Source: Phocaeicola plebeius DSM 17135
GTDB lineage: Bacteria > Bacteroidota > Bacteroidia > Bacteroidales > Bacteroidaceae
Direction of reading: 5' to 3'
Assembly: GCF_000187895.1 (NCBI RefSeq)
Contig: NZ_DS990130.1
Span: 310,001-374,000, forward strand
DNA: 64,000 nt
Made by a program: the position numbers and the translations under genes
The notes under the pieces: generated by a model
The model's database searches: none
Seen by the model: only the letters and a program-made list of their open reading frames with translations
What the model was told of the DNA's origin: nothing
Part shown: in pieces, positions 34,063 to 42,317 of the stretch
Layout of the letters: each line of letters begins with the position of its first letter
Numbering within the stretch: the first letter of the stretch is position 1

Positions 34063-35574
34063 ATGATACACAAAGTATTAATCGCTAACCGTGGTGAAAT
34101 TGCTGTGCGCGTGATGCGTTCTTGCCGTGAAATGGGTATCCGTACCGTAGCAGTTTTTTCCGAAGCCGACAGAACGGCTCGCCACGTACTTTATGCAGAT
34201 GAGGCTTGCCTGATAGGTCCGGCAGCATCTCGCGAAAGTTATCTGAACATAGATAAAATTATCATGGCTGCAAAACGTCATGGAGTAGATGCTATTCATC
34301 CGGGATATGGCTTCTTGTCTGAAAATTCAGAATTTGCACGCCGTTGCCGTCAGGAAGGTATTATCTTCATTGGTCCGGATCCTGAGACGATGGATGCGAT
34401 GGGTGACAAGATTTCTGCCCGTAAACACATGATTGCAGCTGGAGTGCCGGTCGTTCCGGGTACAGAACAGCCGTTGCAGAGTGTAGAAGAGGCAAAGGAA
34501 ATCTGTAATAAAATCGGTTATCCGGTCATGCTGAAAGCTTCTATGGGAGGCGGTGGTAAGGGTATGCGTCTGATTCACAGCGAAGATGAAGTAGAAGAAG
34601 CATATAATACTGCCCGTTCAGAATCTATGTCTTCATTTGGTGACGACACCGTTTATCTGGAAAAATTTGTGGAAGAACCGCATCATATCGAATTCCAGAT
34701 TCTGGGAGATAATTTCGGAAATGCCGTACACCTGTTCGAGCGTGAATGTTCTATCCAGCGCCGTAACCAGAAAATCGTAGAAGAAACTCCTTCTCCTTTT
34801 GTAACTCCTGAATTGCGTCAGAAAATGGGTGAGGCAGCTGTAGCAGCAGCCAAGGCTGTACACTATAAAGGAGCTGGTACAATTGAATTCCTGGTCGATA
34901 AGCACCGCAATTTCTACTTCCTGGAAATGAATACCCGTTTGCAGGTAGAACATCCTATTACAGAAGAAGTGGTAGGTGTCGACCTGGTAAAAGAACAGCT
35001 TCGTGTTGCCAATAACGAGCCGTTGCACTTCAAGCAGGAAGATTTGAAACAGCGCGGACATGCCATCGAATGCCGTATCTGTGCAGAAGATTCAGAAAAC
35101 AACTTCATGCCTTCACCGGGTGTCATCCGTCAGCTGATGGAACCGAACGGTATCGGTGTGCGTATCGATAGTTATGTGTATGAAAGCTACGAAATTCCTA
35201 TCTATTATGACCCGATGATTGGTAAGCTGATTGTATGGGCTACTACTCGTGAGTTTGCTATCGAACGTATGCGTCGCGTGTTGTACGAATACAAGATTAC
35301 CGGTTTGAAGACCAATATCGGTTACCTGCGTCACATCATGAACGTGCCCGATTTTGTAGAAGGACATTACAACACATTGTTCATCCCGAAACATCAGGAC
35401 ATGCTGCGTGAGTGGGCCGGACAGAAAGAAGAGGAAACTGAAAACATCGCCATGATTGCGGCTTACATTGACTACCTGATGAACCTGGAAGAAAACAAGT
35501 CGGCATCAAGCGACAACCGTCCTATCAGCCGCTGGCGTGAGTTTGGCCTGAAAAAAGGTGTGCTGAGAATCTAA
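34063..35574 (+). CDS. accC: Biotin carboxylase subunit of acetyl/propionyl-CoA carboxylase
   Basis: A 503-residue cytosolic ATP-grasp enzyme. MIHKVLIANRGEIAVRVMRS is the N-terminal domain, MGGGGKGMRLI the glycine-rich ATP loop, and ECSIQRRNQKIVEE and FLEMNTRLQVEHPITE the catalytic and metal-binding blocks; the C-terminal domain is complete. It carboxylates biotin on the carrier protein using ATP and bicarbonate. The length is slightly above the usual 445-450, with an extra C-terminal tail of about 50 residues (EENIAMIAAYIDYLMNLEEN-like). It leads a three-gene operon with the carrier and carboxyltransferase genes. Whether acetyl-CoA or propionyl-CoA is the acceptor depends on the third subunit. 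Confidence 0.93.
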   Translation: MIHKVLIANRGEIAVRVMRSCREMGIRTVAVFSEADRTARHVLYADEACLIGPAASRESYLNIDKIIMAAKRHGVDAIHPGYGFLSENSEFARRCRQEGIIFIGPDPETMDAMGDKISARKHMIAAGVPVVPGTEQPLQSVEEAKEICNKIGYPVMLKASMGGGGKGMRLIHSEDEVEEAYNTARSESMSSFGDDTVYLEKFVEEPHHIEFQILGDNFGNAVHLFERECSIQRRNQKIVEETPSPFVTPELRQKMGEAAVAAAKAVHYKGAGTIEFLVDKHRNFYFLEMNTRLQVEHPITEEVVGVDLVKEQLRVANNEPLHFKQEDLKQRGHAIECRICAEDSENNFMPSPGVIRQLMEPNGIGVRIDSYVYESYEIPIYYDPMIGKLIVWATTREFAIERMRRVLYEYKITGLKTNIGYLRHIMNVPDFVEGHYNTLFIPKHQDMLREWAGQKEEETENIAMIAAYIDYLMNLEENKSASSDNRPISRWREFGLKKGVLRI

Positions 35575-35599
35575 GTATTTTGAATTAAAGTAGAAGATT

Positions 35600-36121
35600 A
35601 TGGAAATACATATAGGAGACAGAGTTGCGGATGTGACATTGGTCAGCAAAGAAGGCAACAAGGTACAGTTGACCATTGACGGTGTTCCATACGATGTAGA
35701 CATCGTGATGGCCGAAAATGGTAGCTGCTCCATTCTGCACGAAGGAAAGTCGTACAATGCCGAACTGATTCGTAAGGAAGGTGGAAAAAGCTATACTGTA
35801 AATGCACATTATCAGTCATATAACATTGACATCATCGATTCACAGGCTAAATACCTGCGCATGCGCAAGGGTGGTGACGAGAAACAGCAGGATAAGATTG
35901 TTTCTCCGATGCCGGGTAAGGTAGTCAAGATTCCGGTGAAAGCAGGCGACCGTCTGCAGGCTGGTGATATCGTAGTAGTGATTGAAGCTATGAAGATGCA
36001 GAGCAACTACAAGGTAAACAGCGAATGCGTAGTGAAGGAAATCCTGGTGAACGAAGGAGATTCTGTCAACAGCAATCAGGTGATAATGACTTTGGATGTA
36101 ATTAAAGAAGACGAACAATGA
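35600..36121 (+). CDS. Biotin carboxyl carrier protein of acyl-CoA carboxylase
   Basis: A 173-residue protein. The C-terminal about 75 residues are a biotinyl domain (VSPMPGKVVKIPVKAGDRLQ then VVVIEAMKMQ) with the biotin-accepting Lys132. The N-terminal about 90 residues form a beta-rich region like that in carriers of propionyl-CoA carboxylase and decarboxylase complexes. It shuttles carboxybiotin between the carboxylase and carboxyltransferase subunits. It starts 25 bp after accC and overlaps the next gene by 4 bp (ATGA), consistent with coupled, balanced synthesis. Confidence 0.93.
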   Translation: MEIHIGDRVADVTLVSKEGNKVQLTIDGVPYDVDIVMAENGSCSILHEGKSYNAELIRKEGGKSYTVNAHYQSYNIDIIDSQAKYLRMRKGGDEKQQDKIVSPMPGKVVKIPVKAGDRLQAGDIVVVIEAMKMQSNYKVNSECVVKEILVNEGDSVNSNQVIMTLDVIKEDEQ

Positions 36122-37650
36122 CAACAGCAGAACAATATAAGAAATTTGAGGAGCTGGATAAGCTTGCTTCTCAGGGGGGTGGCGTAGAACGCGTGGAAAG
36201 ACAGCACGCCAACGGTCACATGACAGCCCGCGAACGTATCGACATGTTGCTCGATAAGGGTACGTTCAATGAAATGGACAAGTTCGTAATCCATCACTGT
36301 ACAGACTTCGGAATGGATAAGAATCACATTCCGGGTGACGGTATCGTTTGTGGTTACGGTAAGATTGACGGACGTCTGGTGTACGTATATGCATACGATT
36401 TCACCGTATACGGCGGTACACTGAGCGCAACAGGTGCACAGAAGATTGTGAAAGTGCAGGAACTGGCATTGAAGAACGGTGCTCCGGTGATTGCTTTGAA
36501 CGACTCAGGTGGTGCACGTATTCAGGAAGGTGTAGGCAGTATCTCAGGTTACGCTTCTATCTTCTATCAGAATACCATCGCTTCAGGTGTGATTCCGCAG
36601 ATTTCAGCCATCTTAGGTCCTTGTGCAGGTGGTGCCTGTTACTCTCCGGCACTGACCGACTTCATCTTCATGGTGAAAGAAAAGAGCCACATGTTCATCA
36701 CAGGTCCGGACGTAGTGAAGGCCGTGACACACGAAGAGGTGGACAAGGAAGAACTGGGTGGTGCTTATACCCACAGCAGCAAGAGCGGTGTAACTCACTT
36801 CCTTTGCGATACTGAAGAAGAAACTTTGATGAGCATCCGTGAACTGTTGAGCTTCCTTCCGTCTAACAACATGGAAGATGCGCCGATGATTCCTTGCACA
36901 GACGACATCCGCCGTGCAGAAGAATCACTGATGACAGTCATTCCGGATGACCCGAATATGCCGTACGACATCAAGAACATTATCGAACCGGTAGTCGACA
37001 ACCACTACTTCTTTGAAGTGATGCCTCACTTTGCCAAGAACATCGTGGTAGGATTCGCTCGCCTGGGCGGACGTTCTGTAGGTATCGTAGCCAACCAGCC
37101 TGCTTACCTGGCCGGTGTGCTCGACATCGATGCTTCTGACAAGGCTTCTCGCTTTATCCGTTTCTGCGACTGCTTCAATATTCCTATCGTTACTTTCGAA
37201 GACGTACCGGGCTTCTTGCCGGGATGCACACAGGAACACAACGGTATCATCCGTCACGGAGCGAAGATTGTGTATGCGTACGCAGAAGCTACAGTGCCTA
37301 AGATTACCGTAATTACCCGTAAGGCTTACGGTGGTGCTTACATCGTAATGAACAGTAAGCCTATCGGTGCCGATGTAAACTTCTCTTACCCGACAGCCGA
37401 AATCGCCGTAATGGGTGCCGACGGTGCCGTAAATATCCTGTACCGCAAGGCTACTCCGGAAGAAAAGGCGAAGGCAGTAGAAGAATACAAGGAAAAATTC
37501 TCTAATCCTTACCGTGCAGCCGAACAGGGTTACATCGATGAAATCATCCTTCCGAAGGATACTCGCTATAAACTGATTCAGGCATTGGAAATGACTCAGA
37601 ACAAGAGCCAGAGCAATCCGCCGAAGAAACACGGTAACATGCCGCTGTAA
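36118..37650 (+). CDS. Acyl-CoA carboxylase carboxyltransferase subunit
   Basis: A 510-residue crotonase-fold carboxyltransferase. Signature blocks are YGGTLSATGAQKIVKVQELA, ALNDSGGARIQEGVGSISGY and ILGPCAGGACYSPAL in the N-terminal half, and NIPIVTFEDVPGFLPG and VITRKAYGGAYIVMNSKPIG in the C-terminal half. Such proteins transfer CO2 from carboxybiotin to propionyl- or acetyl-CoA; the sequence also resembles the alpha subunit of methylmalonyl-CoA decarboxylase. Adjacent accC and carrier genes favour an ATP-driven carboxylase, and no membrane decarboxylase subunit is encoded nearby. In Bacteroides this links to the methylmalonyl-CoA/propionate route. A hairpin terminator follows 35 bp after the stop. 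Confidence 0.93.
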   Translation: MTTAEQYKKFEELDKLASQGGGVERVERQHANGHMTARERIDMLLDKGTFNEMDKFVIHHCTDFGMDKNHIPGDGIVCGYGKIDGRLVYVYAYDFTVYGGTLSATGAQKIVKVQELALKNGAPVIALNDSGGARIQEGVGSISGYASIFYQNTIASGVIPQISAILGPCAGGACYSPALTDFIFMVKEKSHMFITGPDVVKAVTHEEVDKEELGGAYTHSSKSGVTHFLCDTEEETLMSIRELLSFLPSNNMEDAPMIPCTDDIRRAEESLMTVIPDDPNMPYDIKNIIEPVVDNHYFFEVMPHFAKNIVVGFARLGGRSVGIVANQPAYLAGVLDIDASDKASRFIRFCDCFNIPIVTFEDVPGFLPGCTQEHNGIIRHGAKIVYAYAEATVPKITVITRKAYGGAYIVMNSKPIGADVNFSYPTAEIAVMGADGAVNILYRKATPEEKAKAVEEYKEKFSNPYRAAEQGYIDEIILPKDTRYKLIQALEMTQNKSQSNPPKKHGNMPL

Positions 37651-37684
37651 TCAGGTAGCAATTGTATAGATAATAAATAAGAAG

Positions 37685-37727
37685 AAGCGAAGAATTCCGC
37701 CGGTCATACGTGAGGAGTTCTTCGCTT
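37685..37727 (+). terminator. Intrinsic terminator after the carboxylase operon
   Basis: AAGCGAAGAA (37685-37694) pairs with TTCTTCGCTT (37718-37727), extended inward with one mismatch, followed by TCTTG. It lies before the ATG of the transporter gene. Confidence 0.75.
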
Positions 37728-37760
37728 TCTTGTATCGTGTTCACATTAGATTCTTTTTAT

Positions 37761-38666
37761 ATGAAGGAAGCATTCATAAAACTGCATCTTTCCATTCTTA
37801 TTGCCGGAGGAACGGGGATTTTCGGAAAACTGATTTCCCTGAATGAAGGTCTGCTCGTGTGGTACCGTATGATGTTCGCCTCCGTAATGTTTTTCCTGCT
37901 GCTTTCGTTTCTGAAAAAGCTGCGGAAAGTGACCTTGGGCGATGTAACCAAGATTGGCTCTGTGGGATTGCTGTTGGCCTTGCACTGGATATTCTTCTAT
38001 GGAAGTATCAAAGCTTCCAATGTATCTATCGGCGTGGTTTGTCTTTCACTGATGAGCATCTTTACCGCCATCTTTGAGCCCCTCATCAATCGTCACCGCA
38101 TTTCCTTGCGGGAGATTCTGTTCAGTCTGGTAGCCGTGCTGGGCATTGTGCTGATATTCCATTTTGACACCCGCTACCGGGTGGGTATCTGCATGGGAGT
38201 CATTTCGTCGGCTTTAGCTTCTCTGTTTACCATTGTCAACAAGAAGGTAGCCGTGAACTACACCTCCAGCACTATGCTGCTTTACGAAATGCTGGGTGGT
38301 TTCTTAGGGCTCTCCTGCATCTTGCCGGCCTATTTGCATTACTTTCCGGTACCCTCTATTCTTCCCGGCGCCCAGGATTTGATTTACCTGCTTTGCCTGG
38401 CTTCGGTATGCACCGTGGGACTTTATATTCTTCAGATTCAGGTACTGAAAGTGATTTCCGCCTTTACGGTCAACTTGAGCTATAACCTGGAGCCGATATA
38501 CAGCATCATCGGCGCCATGCTGATATTTCAGGAAGCCAAAGACTTGAACTTCAGTTTCTACTTAGGACTGGGACTGATTGTCCTGTCGGTCGTACTCCAG
38601 ACCCTCAACGTGTTGTCGCAGCACCATAAGTTTATTCCTTCATTGTATGTAAAATGGAAACGTTGA
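37761..38666 (+). CDS. DMT/EamA family transporter
   Basis: A 301-residue inner-membrane protein with about ten hydrophobic segments in two EamA halves (IAGGTGIFGKLISLNEGLLV, then LHWIFFYGSIKASNVSIGVV; second half FTVNLSYNLEPIYSIIGAML). Such carriers export metabolites or amino acids; substrate unknown. The ATG at 37761 is chosen because the longer in-frame form would begin inside the preceding terminator. Its 3' end overlaps the ravA start by 13 bp, so it is probably cotranscribed with ravA-viaA. Confidence 0.88.
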   Translation: MKEAFIKLHLSILIAGGTGIFGKLISLNEGLLVWYRMMFASVMFFLLLSFLKKLRKVTLGDVTKIGSVGLLLALHWIFFYGSIKASNVSIGVVCLSLMSIFTAIFEPLINRHRISLREILFSLVAVLGIVLIFHFDTRYRVGICMGVISSALASLFTIVNKKVAVNYTSSTMLLYEMLGGFLGLSCILPAYLHYFPVPSILPGAQDLIYLLCLASVCTVGLYILQIQVLKVISAFTVNLSYNLEPIYSIIGAMLIFQEAKDLNFSFYLGLGLIVLSVVLQTLNVLSQHHKFIPSLYVKWKR

Positions 38667-40282
38667 AGAACCGTATCGTGAAACTGCTGGACACCCTGAA
38701 CGAGCGGGTGTACGGCAAAGAAGAAGTCATGGCCCTGGCGCTGCTTTCGGCTGTGGCAGGAGAGAGCATCTTCCTGCTGGGTCCTCCGGGAGTGGCCAAG
38801 AGTATGGTAGCCCGCCGGTTGAAACTGATGTTCCGTGGAGGGACAGCTTTCGAATACCTCATGTCGCGGTTCAGTACCCCCGATGAAATATTCGGTCCCG
38901 TATCCATCGCCCGGCTGAAAAACGAAGACACCTACGAACGCATGACCGAAGGCTATCTGCCCACCGCCACCGTCGTCTTCCTGGATGAAATCTGGAAAGC
39001 CGGTCCCGCCATACAGAATGCTCTTCTGACTGTCATCAATGAGAAAATCTTCCGGAACGGACAGTTCTCGGTACGGGTTCCCATGAAAGGACTGATTGCT
39101 GCATCGAACGAACTTCCGGCTTCAGGACAAGGCCTGGAAGCACTGTACGACCGCTTCCTGGTGCGTAAGTTAGTGGGCGGTATTGAAGACCTGTCCGATT
39201 TTGACCGGATGATTTCCACAGCCGACGAAAGCGAACCGGAAATGGACGAAAGCCTGGCAGTGAGCGACGAAGAATACCGCCAGTGGCAGGAACAGATGAA
39301 ATCCGTCGGCCTGCACTATTCTGTGCTGGAAGTCATCCATTCCCTTAAAGACAAACTGGAAGATTATAACCGCCAGCTGGAGAATGCCGATTCACCTTCC
39401 GATGTAGCACTCTACGTGTCCGACCGTCGCTGGAAGAAAATCGTCCGTCTGCTGCGGGCCGCTGCCTTTTTGCAAGGAAACACCGAGGTACGCCTGTCCG
39501 ACTGCCTGCTGATGGTACACTGTCTGTGGAACGAGACCAGCCAGATAGACTGGGCACGCGATGCCGTGCTGACGGCAGTAGGCGAGAGCGTGCGTGGCTA
39601 CGTGCTGAACCTGTCGGGCATTGAAACCGATTTGCAGGCCTTGAAGAAAGAACTCGACTCGGCAGGAGCCTTGCGCGAACGGGCCGATGCCGGACTGCAA
39701 CTGGTCGATGCATACTACTATCAGGTGGAGCGCGTACGCCTGGCCGGACGACTGCTCCTCTTTGCATCCGACTACCAGCAGCTGGATGACACCGGCAAAC
39801 AGTTCTATCTGCATAAAGACAAGTACAAGACCGATTGCTATGTACTGAAGAAGTACGACCCCTCCATGCGCAACAAGGTATCCCCATCCAAAGTCTATAC
39901 CCTGCGCCGTGGCCGTCGTTCAGTATTTATCAACGACTATGAATACCCCTTGCTGTGTACTCCCGACTGTACGGCCCTGCCCGCCATGGAAGTACAGGTA
40001 CAGGAAGACATCCCCGCACGCTTCAGTCAGCTGGAGCAACGGCTCAGCCATGCAGAAGCCCATTGCGGCGACTGGGTGAAAGAAGAAGCCGACTACTGCG
40101 CAAACCACCTGTTTGTCGGGAAAAGAGAGAAAGAAGCCATGAGCCGGATACTGGGCGAACCGTCGAAAGCCCTGTTCCGCTATCGGAACGAGTTGGAGGA
40201 AATGAAACATGCATACCGGAAAGAGAACGAGGAATATCCGTCTGAAAGACCTGAAGACAGCCTATTTGGAGCAACTTCGTGA
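38654..40282 (+). CDS. ravA: MoxR-type AAA+ ATPase, RavA-like
   Basis: A 542-residue cytosolic ATPase. Walker A is GPPGVAKS (43-50), Walker B VVFLDEIW (Asp111, Glu112), and FEYLMSRFSTPDEIFGPVS is nearly identical to the E. coli RavA counterpart. The C-terminal about 200 residues match the RavA helical extension. RavA works with the VWA protein ViaA as a chaperone-like pair affecting respiratory complexes and, in E. coli, aminoglycoside sensitivity. Its neighbour is the viaA homologue, whose frame overlaps it by 74 bp. Base composition from here to 41.6 kb is visibly richer in GC than the flanks. Confidence 0.88.
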   Translation: METLKNRIVKLLDTLNERVYGKEEVMALALLSAVAGESIFLLGPPGVAKSMVARRLKLMFRGGTAFEYLMSRFSTPDEIFGPVSIARLKNEDTYERMTEGYLPTATVVFLDEIWKAGPAIQNALLTVINEKIFRNGQFSVRVPMKGLIAASNELPASGQGLEALYDRFLVRKLVGGIEDLSDFDRMISTADESEPEMDESLAVSDEEYRQWQEQMKSVGLHYSVLEVIHSLKDKLEDYNRQLENADSPSDVALYVSDRRWKKIVRLLRAAAFLQGNTEVRLSDCLLMVHCLWNETSQIDWARDAVLTAVGESVRGYVLNLSGIETDLQALKKELDSAGALRERADAGLQLVDAYYYQVERVRLAGRLLLFASDYQQLDDTGKQFYLHKDKYKTDCYVLKKYDPSMRNKVSPSKVYTLRRGRRSVFINDYEYPLLCTPDCTALPAMEVQVQEDIPARFSQLEQRLSHAEAHCGDWVKEEADYCANHLFVGKREKEAMSRILGEPSKALFRYRNELEEMKHAYRKENEEYPSERPEDSLFGATS

Positions 40283-41579
40283 GCGAAGCCGGGCGCGGAT
40301 GGAAGAATACCTTCAGCACCACACCGTGCTGGAAAGCGAACTGGAAGAGTGCATCTGGGATTATTATCGCCAGACAGCCCCTTCCTTGCAGGAATTCTAT
40401 TCCCGCTATACCCCCGAATGGGAAGTCTTCTATGAGCACGAAACCCTGCCGCCGACCGATTTCCTGATATTCCTGCAACGGATGGAAACCGCCTTCCGCA
40501 AACGCTACACCCTGGCCGAACTCGACGTATCCTATTACATCGGTCGCCTGTCCCGGCTTCCCGAACGGAGCGAAGAACGGGCAGCCTTGCAGGAACTCTT
40601 CCTCGACAAGTGGCACCATCTGCTCACGGTCAAGGAATACGACTACCAGTACCAGCACCTCTTCCGCCTGTGCGAAGGATTTCAGATTCTGGATAAATCG
40701 TTCGGCCTGAAAACGGAAGGCAATCTTCGGGGCTCGCGCGTGAAATGGCTGTTGCGGAACCATCCGGAACTCTACCAGAAAGTAGTCCCCTACGAAAAAG
40801 CTATGGAGCAGAACCGCCAGATACGCGAGCTGGTGCGCTGCCTGGGAAAGAACGCTGGCGGACGGAAAGAAAGCTTTGACTCCCTGTCGGGCTTGCGAGC
40901 CGACAGCCTCATTCGTCATGCCTCACAGAGTGATGTGGAAGGCGTGACCCTGGGCGACGACCTCAACAGCCTGCTGCCTGTGGAGTACTGCTACCTCACC
41001 GATGAGGTGCTGCATCCCTTCTTCATGCAGCGTTATGTAGAAAAACGCCTGCAACAGTTTGATTCCTATTCGCATGAAGACACCTCCACTCCCTCACCGG
41101 AGAAAAAGAAAGTCAGTTCGCAGGGGCCTTATATTATATGTATAGATACCTCCGGCTCCATGCGCGAAGGCCGCGAACGCCTGGCCAAATCGGCCGTGCT
41201 GGCCATTGCCCGCCTGACGGAGGCCACCTCACGAAAGTGTTACGTCATCAACTTTTCAGAAGATATACAAACCTTGCTGATTCGTGACCTGAAAACTGAT
41301 TTTCCGATGCTGGTGGACTTCCTGCAACGTCGTTTCGACGGAGGTACCGATGTGCGTCCGGCTTTTTCCGAAGCCCTGATGATGCTGCGCACCCACGGCT
41401 GGCATCGGTCCGACGTGGTGCTGATTTCCGATTTCGAGATGCCGCCCCCTGCGGACGACCTGCTGGCCGAGATTCATCGTGCCCGTTTGCGGGGTACTTC
41501 CTTCTATGCGCTGGTGTTCGGCTCTCATCCGGAAACGGACTACCTTCACGAGTGCGAAAAGTACTGGGATATGTATTAA
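40209..41579 (+). CDS. viaA: VWA-domain protein, ViaA-like partner of RavA
   Basis: A 456-residue protein with a helical N-terminal region and a C-terminal von Willebrand factor A domain. The MIDAS motif DTSGS is at about residues 314-318 (GPYIICIDTSGSMREGRERL), with the supporting T in FDGGTDVRPAFSEAL and D in VVLISDFEMP. E. coli ViaA stimulates RavA ATPase activity and binds respiratory enzymes. The first ATG lies 74 bp inside ravA, so translation is probably coupled; a shorter form starting at Met31 (ARMEEYLQ) cannot be excluded. A hairpin terminator lies about 120 bp downstream. Confidence 0.87.
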   Translation: MHTGKRTRNIRLKDLKTAYLEQLRERSRARMEEYLQHHTVLESELEECIWDYYRQTAPSLQEFYSRYTPEWEVFYEHETLPPTDFLIFLQRMETAFRKRYTLAELDVSYYIGRLSRLPERSEERAALQELFLDKWHHLLTVKEYDYQYQHLFRLCEGFQILDKSFGLKTEGNLRGSRVKWLLRNHPELYQKVVPYEKAMEQNRQIRELVRCLGKNAGGRKESFDSLSGLRADSLIRHASQSDVEGVTLGDDLNSLLPVEYCYLTDEVLHPFFMQRYVEKRLQQFDSYSHEDTSTPSPEKKKVSSQGPYIICIDTSGSMREGRERLAKSAVLAIARLTEATSRKCYVINFSEDIQTLLIRDLKTDFPMLVDFLQRRFDGGTDVRPAFSEALMMLRTHGWHRSDVVLISDFEMPPPADDLLAEIHRARLRGTSFYALVFGSHPETDYLHECEKYWDMY

Positions 41580-41698
41580 GTTGAAACGTTATCTTGATTT
41601 TATTTTCCGCTTATTCCCGGATAAAAGATTTAAAATGCGGAATTCTGCTTTCTTTCTGAATGTCGGAATTTCGCATTTTTTTTGCCGTAGATTTTATT

Positions 41699-41735
41699 AC
41701 CCCTCTCAGAAGCCTTCTGGAAGGGGTGTCTTTTG
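41699..41735 (+). terminator. Terminator after ravA-viaA
   Basis: ACCCCT (41699-41704) pairs with AGGGGT (41722-41727), and the inner CAGAA/TTCTG extends the stem; TGTCTTTT follows. Confidence 0.65.
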
Positions 41736-41811
41736 TATAAAAACGAAGGTTTGGGCGGATTTAGGTAATCAAACACGAGAAAATCTGTATGAAAAGCGAG
41801 ATTTCGGGTGA

Positions 41812-41915
41812 AAATACCGAGGTGTTTGGAAGAAAACGCCGAAGCGTTTTTGAGAAAACTTTTTTACGTTTGAAGAAAAACACAAGTGCGTTTGAGTCCA
41901 AATACACTTGCGTTT
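41812..41915. repeat. Second array of 16-bp quasi-palindromes with about 22-bp period
   Basis: Units begin at 41812, 41835, 41857, 41878 and 41900: AAATACCGAGGTGTTT, AAACGCCGAAGCGTTT, AAACTTTTTTACGTTT, AAACACAAGTGCGTTT and AAATACACTTGCGTTT. Steps are 23, 22, 21 and 22 bp. The unit at 41835 has perfect 6-bp arms around CGAA. The type is the same as at 15195-15320. It lies in the 738-bp gene-free gap 41580-42317; the rest of that gap is AT-rich and shows a short direct repeat GAAGACTTT near 41960 but no gene. Confidence 0.75.
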
Positions 41916-42317
41916 TGGAAAAGCCGTTTCTGGGCGTTCTGAGCTAGGTTGGTAAGTGAAGACTTTTGAAGACTTTCGCTGCTGGAAGAAGCGAAATGTG
42001 TGATAAGGTAGAAATTGCGTTTTGCTCGTATATTTCCTGTTTTTATAAATTGTGTGACTGATTATTGCTTTGTTGCTGTAATAATGTCTTAATATTATGG
42101 AAATAGCTTTGTTCTTGAATCTGAAATAAAAATTCTGTGTGCAAAAAATAGAATCGCATGATCCTGCATTGCTAAAATTGAGGATTTCAGTATAGGGAAG
42201 TTTGCTTTGACATTTTGTTATATCAGAATATGTCTGGGGTTTGCTGTAGTTTTCTTACAAGCAAGCCTGTCATGATTGGGGTATATCGTTTTTATATTAT
42301 TAAAATACAATATTGTT

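Noticed and set aside
36925..37632. 235-residue minus-strand ORF opposite the carboxyltransferase gene
   Set aside because: Shadow frame of a strongly conserved gene.
40044..40919. 291-residue minus-strand ORF opposite ravA-viaA
   Set aside because: Long only because this stretch is GC-rich; the plus-strand genes have clear motifs.
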